Assembly (NCBI GenBank): GCA_017551925.1
Contig: JAFZKA010000008.1
Coordinates: 1 to 36,720, forward strand
Direction of reading: 5' to 3'
Length of the DNA stretch: 36,720 nucleotides
Origin: Bacteroidaceae bacterium
Lineage (GTDB): Bacteria; Bacteroidota; Bacteroidia; Bacteroidales; Bacteroidaceae
A program made the position numbers and the translations under genes. The number at the start of each line of letters is the position of its first letter. The first letter of the stretch is position 1. Positions 1-7,127 of the stretch are shown here, piece by piece. Under the pieces are notes generated by a model that saw nothing but the letters and a program-made list of their open reading frames with translations, searched no databases and was not told where the DNA came from.

Positions 1-1092
1 GCATGGGATGTATTTACAGACAATGCCTATGAGAGCGCACTTTTCTGCCAGGTACTTAAAAAGGAGGATATAGAGCCGGTACGTGACGAGTTGGAGCGCA
101 TCAAGCCCATGAAGGCCTGCTTTGACCCTGACTACGCAAAGAATCTGGTTGATCCGCAGTTCGGCCGCGTACCCGATCCGCTTTGGGCTATGCCAACCGA
201 TACCCGCTGGAACTACGCACAGAACTTGCGTAAGGATATTCAGAAATTCAGGAAGGAGAACGGCTGCGACCGCGTAATTGTATTCTGGATTGCCAGCACT
301 GAGAAATATACCCCGCGCAACGAGCAGGTTCACGGTACTCTTGCCGGTTTTGAGGCAGCCATGAAGGCCGATGACCGCGAACATCTGTCACCCAGCATGA
401 TTTATGCATACGCCGCGCTTATGGAGGGCTGCCCATTCATAATGGGTGCTCCCAATGTGTGTGTTGACATTCCCGCCATGTTTGAACTCTCCAAAAAGCA
501 GGGTCTGCCTATCGTGGGCAAGGATTTCAAGAGCGGCCAGACCATGATGAAGAGTGCGCTTGCACCTACATTCCGTACACGTCTGTTGGGCGTTGAGGGT
601 TGGTTCTCCACAAATATCCTGGGCAACCGTGACGGTCAGGTCATTGAGCATCCTGACAACTTTGAGACCAAGCGCATAAGCAAGGCTTCATCGGTAGAAT
701 GGATCTTGGAACAGGATGAATATCCCGAACTCTACACCGATATATATCATAAGGTAAAGATCAACTACTACCCGCCGCGTGGGGACAACAAGGAGAGTTG
801 GGACAATATTGACATATTCGGCTGGATGAACTATCCCATGCAGATTAAGATCAATTTCCTGTGCCGTGACTCCATACTGGCGGCTCCTATCTGTCTGGAT
901 CTGCTGATATTCACTGACCTTGCTCTCAGGGCCGGTCAGAGCGGTGTTCAGGAGTGGCTTTCATTCTATGTCAAGAAACCTATGACTTATGATGACGAGA
1001 ATCCGGTTCATGACCTGTTCCAGCAATTCGCTATGCTTAAAAACAGGATTCGTGAGTTGGGAGGATATGAGGCAGATCAGGAACTGGATTGA
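1..1092 (+). CDS. Inositol-3-phosphate synthase (myo-inositol-1-phosphate synthase), 5'-truncated by window edge
   Basis: This family converts glucose-6-phosphate to myo-inositol-3-phosphate with NAD in the cytosol. The reading frame is open from base 1 (A-W-D-V-F...), so the true start and the N-terminal Rossmann glycine motif lie outside the window; 363 residues are visible. The family signature GKDFKSGQTMMKS sits near visible residue 173, followed by NILGNRDG and the C-terminal block with FLCRDSILAAPICLDLL. In Bacteroides, inositol phosphate made by this enzyme feeds inositol-lipid synthesis (established knowledge); the partner genes, if present, would be to the left and cannot be seen. 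The gene ends in a strong intrinsic terminator at 1151-1186, so it is probably the last gene of its transcript. Confidence 0.93.
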   Translation, partial: AWDVFTDNAYESALFCQVLKKEDIEPVRDELERIKPMKACFDPDYAKNLVDPQFGRVPDPLWAMPTDTRWNYAQNLRKDIQKFRKENGCDRVIVFWIASTEKYTPRNEQVHGTLAGFEAAMKADDREHLSPSMIYAYAALMEGCPFIMGAPNVCVDIPAMFELSKKQGLPIVGKDFKSGQTMMKSALAPTFRTRLLGVEGWFSTNILGNRDGQVIEHPDNFETKRISKASSVEWILEQDEYPELYTDIYHKVKINYYPPRGDNKESWDNIDIFGWMNYPMQIKINFLCRDSILAAPICLDLLIFTDLALRAGQSGVQEWLSFYVKKPMTYDDENPVHDLFQQFAMLKNRIRELGGYEADQELD

Positions 1093-1126
1093 CCTTTTCA
1101 GGTAATACTCATTGATATACATGGAA

Positions 1127-1148
1127 ATATGCATTTGCTGATGCATAT
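1127..1148. repeat. Perfect 8-bp inverted repeat before the terminator
   Basis: ATATGCAT, a six-base spacer (TTGCTG), then ATGCATAT. It lies 35 bases past the inositol synthase stop and just before the terminator stem. It may be a regulatory palindrome or a stabilising 3' hairpin; its function is not known. Confidence 0.4.
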
Positions 1149-1150
1149 AC

Positions 1151-1186
1151 GAGAGGCGGCGGAGCAGTTGCCTCTCTTGTTTTTTT
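1151..1186 (+). terminator. Intrinsic terminator after the inositol synthase gene
   Basis: GAGAGGC (1151-1157) pairs perfectly with GCCTCTC (1170-1176) around a 12-base loop, followed directly by TTGTTTTTTT. This separates the inositol gene from the arginine operon. Confidence 0.85.
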
Positions 1187-1242
1187 AATGATTTTTGCAT
1201 ATTTATTTCGCGTTTTTCTGTATAATGGATAATTATTATAAC

Positions 1243-1250
1243 TAATTTTG
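1243..1250 (+). promoter_or_regulatory. Bacteroidetes -7 promoter box for the arginine operon
   Basis: TAATTTTG fits the Bacteroidetes sigma-ABfr -7 consensus TAnnTTTG and lies 28 bases before the argR start. No clear TTTG -33 element is seen at the usual spacing. Just upstream, 1226-1240 (TGGATAATTATTATA) loosely resembles half-sites of ARG boxes (TGAAT/ATTCA) and could let ArgR regulate its own operon; that part is inference. Confidence 0.5.
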
Positions 1251-1277
1251 CACCCAGAACGAGAATATTTATGCAAT

Positions 1278-1757
1278 ATGAAGAATAAGAACAATCGTTT
1301 GGAGGCTATTCGCCTTATAATCTCCGAGCAAGACATCAAGAATCAGGACCAACTGCTTCAGGTGTTGAACTCACGGGGTTATTCAGTCACTCAGGCAACA
1401 TTGTCACGTGACCTCAAAAAGATGAAAATCTCAAAGGTGGCCAACACCTATGGTGATTATCTTTATGTATTGCCCAACCACGCCCTTTTGCAGAAAAAGA
1501 CCGGTTCATCTTTTGATGAGGTGGCTTCAAGCCAGCCCCGTTACGGATTTGTATCACTCAATTTTTCAGGCAACATGGCTGTAATCAAGACCAGGCCGGG
1601 TTATGCAAGCAGTCTTGCATATGATGTTGACAACAACAACCTGCCGGGTGTTTTAGGCACTATTGCAGGTGATGACACTTTGCTTATTGTGTTGGCCGAG
1701 GGCGCAAGCCGTCAGGAGATAAAACGACTGTTGGAACCTATAATCATATCCTTATAA
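1278..1757 (+). CDS. argR: Arginine repressor ArgR
   Basis: This is the arginine-responsive hexameric DNA-binding regulator of arginine metabolism. The 159-residue length is typical. The N-terminal winged helix carries the family signature TQATLSRDLKKM (about residues 40-51), and the C-terminal oligomerisation and arginine-binding domain carries GTIAGDDT (about 127-134). The ATG at 1278 is chosen over an in-frame TTG at 1248 because the TTG lies inside the -7 promoter box; an out-of-frame ATG at 1271 is also ignored. It is the first gene of the arginine operon, 17 bases before the GNAT gene, an arrangement that suggests autoregulation. Confidence 0.95.
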   Translation: MKNKNNRLEAIRLIISEQDIKNQDQLLQVLNSRGYSVTQATLSRDLKKMKISKVANTYGDYLYVLPNHALLQKKTGSSFDEVASSQPRYGFVSLNFSGNMAVIKTRPGYASSLAYDVDNNNLPGVLGTIAGDDTLLIVLAEGASRQEIKRLLEPIIISL

Positions 1758-1774
1758 AGTAATTTGAAGGAAAA

Positions 1775-2374
1775 ATGGAAAACGGAATTGATGTAGTGGT
1801 TGCCGATGAATCACACGAGAAATACGTGGATACGATTCTGGAAACCATATCTGAAGCTGCCAAAGTACGTGGAACAGGTATCGCCAAGCGTACCCACGAA
1901 TATTTACTGAACAAGATGCGTGAGGCCAAGGCGGTCATTGCGCTTGATGGTGACAAGTTTGCAGGTTTCAGTTATATAGAGACCTGGCAGGACAAGAAGT
2001 ACGTGACCACATCGGGCCTGATAGTACACCCTGATTACCGTGGACGCGGACTTGCCAAGCGTATCAAGGACATGACATTCACTCTGGCACGCACACGCTG
2101 GCCGCACGCCAAGATATTCTCGCTTACAAGCGGCGCCGCAGTGATGGCCATGAACACCCAGTTGGGCTACAAGCCGGTCACATTTGCTGACCTGACTCAG
2201 GATGAGGCCTTCTGGAAAGGTTGTGAAGGATGCGTGAATGTTGACATTCTGCATCGTACAAACCGCAGATACTGCATCTGCACAGGTATGTTGTATGATC
2301 CTGAGGAGTATCTTCCGGCCAAGTTGTCAGAGGACGTACTCAAGAGAATAAAGGAATTGGATAACAAGAAATAA
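1775..2374 (+). CDS. GNAT N-acyltransferase in the arginine operon, candidate N-acyl-glutamate synthase
   Basis: This 199-residue GNAT-fold protein transfers an acyl group from acyl-CoA. The CoA-binding motif A is VHPDYRGRGLAKRIK at about residues 84-98. A four-cysteine set follows it, C150-x2-C153 and C167-x-C169, which could bind a metal; this is not a general GNAT feature. It sits between argR and argG, 10 bases before argG. The operon as seen has no classical argA or argJ, so this protein is the natural candidate for the first pathway step. Because Bacteroides fragilis is known to use N-succinyl rather than N-acetyl ornithine intermediates, the donor could be succinyl-CoA; that assignment is inference. 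It could instead modify another substrate. Confidence 0.8.
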   Translation: MENGIDVVVADESHEKYVDTILETISEAAKVRGTGIAKRTHEYLLNKMREAKAVIALDGDKFAGFSYIETWQDKKYVTTSGLIVHPDYRGRGLAKRIKDMTFTLARTRWPHAKIFSLTSGAAVMAMNTQLGYKPVTFADLTQDEAFWKGCEGCVNVDILHRTNRRYCICTGMLYDPEEYLPAKLSEDVLKRIKELDNKK

Positions 2375-2384
2375 AAGAAACAAT

Positions 2385-3587
2385 ATGAGCAAGAAAAAAG
2401 TTGTGGTAGCATTTTCCGGTGGTCTGGATACCAGTTACAACGTAATGTATCTGACCAAGGAGATGGGATATGAGGTTTATGCCGCATGTGCAAACACCGG
2501 CGGTTTCAGCCCTGAACAACTCAAAAAGAATGAGGAGAACGCCTACAAACTGGGCGCCGTTAAATATGTGACTCTTGATGTTACTCAGGAGTATTATGAA
2601 AAGTCACTCAAGTATATGGTCTATGGCAATGTTCTGCGTAACAACTGCTACCCCATATCAGTATCATCAGAGCGTATTTTCCAGGCACTGGCCATTGCCA
2701 AATATGCCAATGAGATTGGTGCCGATGCAATTGCACACGGTTCAACCGGTGCAGGCAATGACCAGATACGTTTTGACATGACATTCCTGGTAAAGGCCCC
2801 CGGTGTTGAAATCATAACTCTTACACGCGACCGCAATCTGAGCCGCAAGGAGGAGATTGATTATCTGAATGCCAACGGTTTCAGCGCTGACTTTACCAAA
2901 CTCAAGTATTCATACAACGTGGGTATCTGGGGTACATCAATCTGCGGCGGTGAGATTCTGGACAGCAAGCAGGGTCTGCCCGAGAGCGCATACCTGAAGC
3001 ACCCCACCAAGCAGGGTTCAGAGATCCTGAGCCTGGGCTTTGAGAAGGGTGAGTTGGTAGCCGTAAACGGCAAGAAGTTTGATGATCGCATCAAGGCTAT
3101 CCAGGAGGTTGAGAAGATTGGTGCCGCATACGCAATAGGCCGTGACTGCCACGTTGGTGACACCATCATCGGCATCAAGGGCCGCGTGGGCTTTGAGGCT
3201 GCTGCTCCGATGCTTATCATCGGCGCACACCGTTTCCTTGAGAAATATACCCTGTCCAAGTGGCAGCAGTACTGGAAGGACCAGGTATCAAACTGGTACG
3301 GCATGTTCCTGCATGAGTCACAGTACCTGGAGCCCGTTATGCCTGACATTGAGGCTATGCTGGCCAGTTCACAGCGTAACGTGAACGGTACCGTTACCCT
3401 GGAACTCCGTCCCTACAGTTTCCAGACCGTTGGTTGCGACACTCCCGATGACCTAGTACACAACAAGTTGGGTGAATACGGTGAGGGTGCCAAGGCTTGG
3501 ACTGCCGATGACGCCAAGGGATTCATTAAGATTACATCAACTCCGCTGCGCGCTTACTACAGCGTACATCCGGATGAGGAGAGATAA
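2385..3587 (+). CDS. argG: Argininosuccinate synthase
   Basis: It joins citrulline and aspartate with ATP to form argininosuccinate, the penultimate step of arginine synthesis, in the cytosol. The 400-residue protein begins with the ATP pyrophosphatase P-loop AFSGGLDTSYNVMYL (about residues 9-23) and contains the substrate segments AHGSTGAGNDQIRFD and YSYNVGIWGTSICGGEILD. Length and motifs are complete. It is the third gene of the operon and is separated by 30 A/T-rich bases from the small PspC gene. Confidence 0.96.
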   Translation: MSKKKVVVAFSGGLDTSYNVMYLTKEMGYEVYAACANTGGFSPEQLKKNEENAYKLGAVKYVTLDVTQEYYEKSLKYMVYGNVLRNNCYPISVSSERIFQALAIAKYANEIGADAIAHGSTGAGNDQIRFDMTFLVKAPGVEIITLTRDRNLSRKEEIDYLNANGFSADFTKLKYSYNVGIWGTSICGGEILDSKQGLPESAYLKHPTKQGSEILSLGFEKGELVAVNGKKFDDRIKAIQEVEKIGAAYAIGRDCHVGDTIIGIKGRVGFEAAAPMLIIGAHRFLEKYTLSKWQQYWKDQVSNWYGMFLHESQYLEPVMPDIEAMLASSQRNVNGTVTLELRPYSFQTVGCDTPDDLVHNKLGEYGEGAKAWTADDAKGFIKITSTPLRAYYSVHPDEER

Positions 3588-3617
3588 ATTATTATTAACC
3601 TTTTAAATTATAGAATT

Positions 3618-3809
3618 ATGGCAGAAGGAAAGAAACTTTACCGCTCAACAACTAACAAGAAACTTTTTGGTGTATGCGGTGGTCTTGCAGAGTATTTTGA
3701 CGTTGATCCCACTGTAGTACGTATCATTTACCTGCTGTTGGTTCTTGGTGCTGGAGTAGGAATTCTGGCTTATCTGATCTGCGCATTGATAATGCCTGAA
3801 AAGAAATGA
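3618..3809 (+). CDS. Small PspC-domain membrane protein
   Basis: This 63-residue protein is essentially one PspC domain: a basic N-terminus, the typical [26 protein letters not shown] motif region (about residues 16-41), then one hydrophobic membrane helix ending [11 protein letters not shown]. PspC domains are linked to envelope-stress sensing in other bacteria, but such minimal versions are mostly uncharacterised. Its stop overlaps the argC start as ATGA, so the two genes are translationally linked. A membrane protein between argG and argC is unexpected; whether it acts in arginine metabolism or is a passenger cannot be told from sequence. Confidence 0.9.
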   Translation: MAEGKKLYRSTTNKKLFGVCGGLAEYFDVDPTVVRIIYLLLVLGAGVGILAYLICALIMPEKK

Positions 3810-4774
3810 TAAAAGTTGGCATAATAGGAGGTGCAGGTTACACTGCCGGTGAACTAATACGCATACTGCTGGGTCACCCTGATGCCGAGATTGTGTTCGT
3901 GAACAGCACGAGCAATGCCGGCAACAAACTCAGTGCGGTACATGAGGGCCTGATTGGTGAGACCGATATGGTATTCACTGATCAGTTGCCTCTTGACGCT
4001 ATTGACGTGCTCTTTTTCTGCACCGCTCACGGTGATACCCGCAAGTTTTTGGAGGCCAACACCCTGCCTGAGGGACTTAAGGTGATAGACCTCTCCATGG
4101 ACTATCGTCTGGAGGCTGAAGACAACCCGTTCATCTACGGTTTGCCGGAGTTGAACCGCCGCGCTATATGCAAGAGCCAGTATGTGGCCAATCCCGGCTG
4201 CTTTGCCACTGCTATCCAACTGGCACTGCTCCCGCTGGCCCGCAACCTGATGCTGAATGATGACGTCTATGTAAACGCCATTACAGGCAGTACAGGCGCA
4301 GGCGTAAAGCCGGGTGCAACCACACATTTCAGTTGGCGCAACAACAACATAAGCATATACAAGCCGTTCACGCATCAGCACCTGCCAGAGATAATCCAGT
4401 CAATAAAGCACTTGCAGAGCAGTTTCAACTCCGATATCAACTTTATTCCCTATCGTGGTGATTTTGCACGTGGTATTTTTGCCACCGTTGTGGTCAAGAA
4501 CGCTGTTGATATTGAGGAACTGTACCGCATATACCGCGAGTATTATGCTGAGGATTCATTTGTGCATGTTGTTGAGGAGCAGATAGACCTTAAGCAGGTG
4601 GTTAACACCAACAAGTGCCTGCTGCACCTTGAAAAGCATGGTGACAAACTGCTTATTATATCCTGCATTGACAACCTCTTGAAGGGCGCCAGCGGCACAG
4701 CAGTACACAATATGAATCTCCTCTTTAACTTGAAAGAAACTACAGGATTGATCCTTAAGTCATCCGGTTTTTAA
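3806..4774 (+). CDS. argC: N-acetyl(succinyl)-gamma-glutamyl-phosphate reductase
   Basis: It reduces N-acyl-glutamyl phosphate to the semialdehyde with NADPH. The N-terminal Rossmann motif is [17 protein letters not shown] (about residues 5-21), and the catalytic cysteine is in NPGCFAT at Cys132. At 322 residues it is typical of the shorter ArgC type. The start overlaps the pspC stop (ATGA), which decides the start, and the stop is 3 bases before argD. In this lineage the acyl group may be succinyl (inference from known Bacteroides biochemistry). Confidence 0.95.
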   Translation: MIKVGIIGGAGYTAGELIRILLGHPDAEIVFVNSTSNAGNKLSAVHEGLIGETDMVFTDQLPLDAIDVLFFCTAHGDTRKFLEANTLPEGLKVIDLSMDYRLEAEDNPFIYGLPELNRRAICKSQYVANPGCFATAIQLALLPLARNLMLNDDVYVNAITGSTGAGVKPGATTHFSWRNNNISIYKPFTHQHLPEIIQSIKHLQSSFNSDINFIPYRGDFARGIFATVVVKNAVDIEELYRIYREYYAEDSFVHVVEEQIDLKQVVNTNKCLLHLEKHGDKLLIISCIDNLLKGASGTAVHNMNLLFNLKETTGLILKSSGF

Positions 4775-4777
4775 AAA

Positions 4778-5902
4778 ATGAACTTATTTCCAGTATATAG
4801 CCTGTTCCCGGTAAACATAGTAAAGGGACAGGGTCAGAAGGTGTGGGATGACAAAGGCCAGGAGTATCTTGACCTTTACGGTGGTCATGCTGTGATCAGC
4901 ATCGGTCATGCTCATCCGCATTACGTGGAGGCTATAAGCCGTCAGGTGGCAACTTTGGGTTTCTACTCCAATTCAGTGATTAACACCATTCAGCAGCAGG
5001 TTGCTGAGCGCATGGGCCGCATATCGGGCTATGAGGATTACAGCCTGTTCATGATCAACAGCGGTGCTGAGGCTAATGAGAATGCTCTTAAACTGGCATC
5101 GTTCCATACCGGCCGCAGCCGTGTGCTTTCACTTAAGAAAGCATTCCACGGACGTACATCACTGGCTGTTGAGGTAACTGATAACCCCAAGATCATTGCT
5201 CCCATCAACGCTTGCGGTCATGTGACTTACCTGCCGTGGGGTGATCTGGAGGCTGCCAAGGCTGAACTGGCCAAGGGTGATGTTGCTGCTCTGATAATTG
5301 AAGGAATACAAGGCGTAGGTGGAATTCAGGTTCCTACCGATGATTATATGAAAGGACTACGTGAGGCTTGTACTGCTAATGGCACTGTAATGGTTCTGGA
5401 TGAAATCCAGAGCGGTTACGGCCGTAGCGGCAAGTTTTTTGCGCACCAGTACAACGGTATCAAGCCTGATCTTATCACCGTTGCCAAGGGCATAGCCAAC
5501 GGCCTGCCTTGCGGCGCACTGCTCATCAGCCCCATGTTCCAGCCGGTTATCGGCCAGTTGGGTACTACATTCGGCGGCAACCATCTAGCTTGTGCTGCTG
5601 CACTTGCTGTAATGGATGTGATTGAGCAGGAACATCTGGTTGAGAATGCCGCTACTGTGGGTAGTTACCTGCTGGAGCGACTCAAGCAGATTCCGGGACC
5701 CAAGGAGGTTCGCGGTCGCGGCCTTATGATTGGCATGGAGTTTGAGCAGCCTATCAAGGAGATACGCCAGCGTCTGCTCTTTGAGGAGCACATCTTTACC
5801 GGCGTAAGCGGCACCAACGTTATCCGCCTGCTCCCGCCGCTCTGCATCACCAAACAGGATGCCGACCGTTTCCTTGAATCCTACTCCAAAGTAATCAGGT
5901 AA
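4778..5902 (+). CDS. argD: N-acyl-ornithine aminotransferase
   Basis: This PLP-dependent class III aminotransferase converts N-acyl-glutamate semialdehyde to N-acyl-ornithine. It shows the cofactor phosphate-binding MINSGAEANENALKLA segment (about residues 90-105), the LDEIQSGYGRSGKFFA aspartate motif, and the Schiff-base lysine K237 in TVAKGIANGLPCGALL. The 374-residue length is usual. It is the last gene of the visible arginine operon; argB, argF and argH are not in the window. The inverted-repeat element A begins 14 bases after its stop. Confidence 0.95.
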   Translation: MNLFPVYSLFPVNIVKGQGQKVWDDKGQEYLDLYGGHAVISIGHAHPHYVEAISRQVATLGFYSNSVINTIQQQVAERMGRISGYEDYSLFMINSGAEANENALKLASFHTGRSRVLSLKKAFHGRTSLAVEVTDNPKIIAPINACGHVTYLPWGDLEAAKAELAKGDVAALIIEGIQGVGGIQVPTDDYMKGLREACTANGTVMVLDEIQSGYGRSGKFFAHQYNGIKPDLITVAKGIANGLPCGALLISPMFQPVIGQLGTTFGGNHLACAAALAVMDVIEQEHLVENAATVGSYLLERLKQIPGPKEVRGRGLMIGMEFEQPIKEIRQRLLFEEHIFTGVSGTNVIRLLPPLCITKQDADRFLESYSKVIR

Positions 5903-5916
5903 TCATATTTTGAAGG

Positions 5917-6176
5917 GGAACTAAAGGGGATATAGTCTCTGAAACTACGCGCTTCGCGCTATCCCTCCCATCCCTAATAAGACGCTCTGAAAGGCATGAG
6001 TAAACTCCTACCTTCCAGAGCATCTTCTTAGGCACGGGCCCCTCCCGTTTAGAGCTACGCTCTTTTCCTCCTTCTCGTTCGGTAGAGTAAGTGAGCTTCC
6101 TCTACTCTCTCTTCGTTCGTCGGTTCACAAGCCCACGGGCGGCCATGGTTTCTGAGACTATATCCCCTTTAGTTCC
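5917..6176 (-). mobile_element. Element A: 260-bp gene-free element with 29-bp terminal inverted repeats and a structured core
   Basis: The ends 5917-5945 and 6148-6176 are inverted repeats matching at 28 of 29 bases (GGAACTAAAGGGGATATAGT...). The core has no credible ORF but many hairpins: 5979-5994 with 6011-6026 (16 pairs), AGAGC-tac-GCTCT at 6051-6063, ACGGG/CCCGT at 6034-6048, and GTAGAG/CTCTAC at 6082-6105. In the 16-bp stem the two plus-strand A.C mismatches become U.G and G.U pairs on the minus strand, so a minus-strand RNA would pair throughout. Its end motif AAGGGGATATAG...GAAACCATGG (minus strand) resembles the left end of R1. It is probably a MITE-like element or a structured RNA gene. 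No clear target-site duplication is visible. Confidence 0.7.
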
Positions 6177-6266
6177 GTGCACTCGGAAATATGCTGCATA
6201 ATTTGTAGTCAGATATATTTGCAGCGATAGAATCCGCCACGCTTCCCATAAGAACAGCGTACCAGG

Positions 6267-6328
6267 GCGGAACTTTTATTTTATTCTACAGCAATAAGTT
6301 CCTGACCTATTTTGTGGATACCTTCAAT
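6267..6328 (+). repeat. Direct repeat copy 1 (contains the hicB 3' end)
   Basis: Bases 6267-6321 are identical to 7066-7120 over 55 bp; after a one-base difference the match continues with TTCAATT. The copy includes the hicB stop codon and its last 13 or so codons. With copy 2 it brackets the whole hicAB locus in direct orientation. Confidence 0.9.
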
Positions 6329-6691
6329 TATGCGTCTGTGTTGTTCGGGGCGCGGTTTCTTGATGCCATTGGCATAATGGCTCAGTTGATGTTGATTGAT
6401 GCCTGAAACTCTGCTGATAGCAGCAATTGATGTATAAGGAGTGCACATTTGTAATAAGGCGGCATCATCATGGTGATACTCAAACTTATAATCACCGTCA
6501 CGCAGCCATTGGGGGATGTCATCACCATCGGCAATCATTCCTTCAATATGAAACTTAAGGGTCTCGCTGATTTCTTTTATGAGTTCATTATACGTTTTTG
6601 CTGATACCACAACAGCACCAGGAACATTATCTCCAAGTGCAGCACCATAATTACGCTCGCACCATGAAATATTTACTTTAATAGTTTCCAT
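6281..6691 (-). CDS. hicB: HicB-family antitoxin with C-terminal HTH
   Basis: This 136-residue antitoxin is predicted to neutralise the HicA RNase and repress its own operon. The N-terminal half (about residues 1-65) is the HicB partial RNase-H-like fold (WCERNYGAALGDNVPGAVVV, then TYNELIKEISETLKFHIEGM). The C-terminal half is a Cro/XRE-like helix-turn-helix (TSIAAISRVSGINQHQLSHY, then GIKKPRPEQHRRIIEGI). It lies 21 bases downstream of hicA on the same strand, the usual toxin-first order. The last codons are duplicated at 7066-7127. Confidence 0.88.
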   Translation of the reverse strand: METIKVNISWCERNYGAALGDNVPGAVVVSAKTYNELIKEISETLKFHIEGMIADGDDIPQWLRDGDYKFEYHHDDAALLQMCTPYTSIAAISRVSGINQHQLSHYANGIKKPRPEQHRRIIEGIHKIGQELIAVE

Positions 6692-6712
6692 ACTCTTTCC
6701 TTTTTATCTTAT

Positions 6713-6910
6713 TTATTCCTTCCAACCAGCCTGTTTCCAGATGCTGTTTAAAAGGAATTGGCTTAATACTTCATTTTTATGACCTCTGATAGTAACCTTC
6801 CCCTTTTTTGTTAGGTGTTTATATTGTCGATGATCACCTTTGACTGCCACTAGAAACCATCCGTCAGCTTCAAGCATCCTGATGACCTCAATAACTTTAT
6901 AAGATTTCAT
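6713..6910 (-). CDS. hicA: HicA-family mRNA interferase toxin
   Basis: HicA toxins are small double-stranded-RNA-binding-fold RNases that cleave mRNA. The 65-residue protein has the family layout: an N-terminal helix (KVIEVIRMLEADGWFLV), the catalytic histidine His27 in KGDHRQYKH, a basic strand KGKVTIRGHKNEV and a C-terminal helix ending IWKQAGWKE. Its start at 6910 lies 23 bases downstream, on the minus strand, of a -7 promoter box with overlapping twin inverted repeats. Length and motif are intact, so it is likely active. Confidence 0.9.
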   Translation of the reverse strand: MKSYKVIEVIRMLEADGWFLVAVKGDHRQYKHLTKKGKVTIRGHKNEVLSQFLLNSIWKQAGWKE

Positions 6911-6932
6911 ATTTCAAGACTATTAGATAATG

Positions 6933-6940
6933 CAAAAGTA
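6933..6940 (-). promoter_or_regulatory. -7 promoter box for hicAB
   Basis: On the minus strand this reads TACTTTTG, matching TAnnTTTG, 23 bases upstream of the hicA start. It overlaps the proximal operator at 6934-6957, so bound repressor would block it. Confidence 0.6.
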
Positions 6941-6957
6941 TTAAAAGGAATACTATT
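6934..6957. promoter_or_regulatory. Proximal operator candidate of hicAB
   Basis: AAAAGTATT, seven bases, ATACTATT: an interrupted palindrome (core AGTAT-N8-ATACT) that overlaps the hicA -7 box. An identical half-site layout recurs at 6976-6999, 42 bp away. Confidence 0.65.
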
Positions 6958-6975
6958 CTCCAAGTTTTTACATAA

Positions 6976-6999
6976 AAAAGTATTTATTTTGATACTATT
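6976..6999. promoter_or_regulatory. Distal operator candidate of hicAB
   Basis: This has the same AAAAGTATT-N7-ATACTATT pattern as 6934-6957, with an unrelated spacer. The 42-bp spacing is close to four helical turns, so both sites would face the same side of the DNA. The likely ligand is the HicB HTH domain (inference). Confidence 0.65.
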
Positions 7000-7051
7000 T
7001 TTTGTTTCTCATTTCAGAATTAGGTTTGTTAGTTACTTCATTTTTAATCAG

Positions 7052-7070
7052 AAATCCCTAGGAGAGCGGA
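7052..7070 (+). repeat. 19-bp motif AAATCCCTAGGnGAGCGGA, copy 1
   Basis: This motif recurs at 9138-9156 with one mismatch. The first copy abuts the second hicB-end repeat and the second abuts R1, so the pair brackets the peptide and lipoprotein locus. Confidence 0.6.
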
Positions 7071-7127
7071 ACTTTTATTTTATTCTACAGCAATAAGTTC
7101 CTGACCTATTTTGTGGATACTTCAATT
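7066..7127 (+). repeat. Direct repeat copy 2 (orphan hicB 3'-end fragment)
   Basis: It is identical to 6267-6321 over 55 bp, then lacks one base before TTCAATT. No hicB body is attached, so this is a leftover fragment, created either by partial duplication or by loss of a second hicB. Confidence 0.9.

Noticed and set aside
6208-6222. TATATTTG box on the plus strand before the hicB end
   Set aside because: It would produce antisense RNA to hicB, but has no -33 element or other support.
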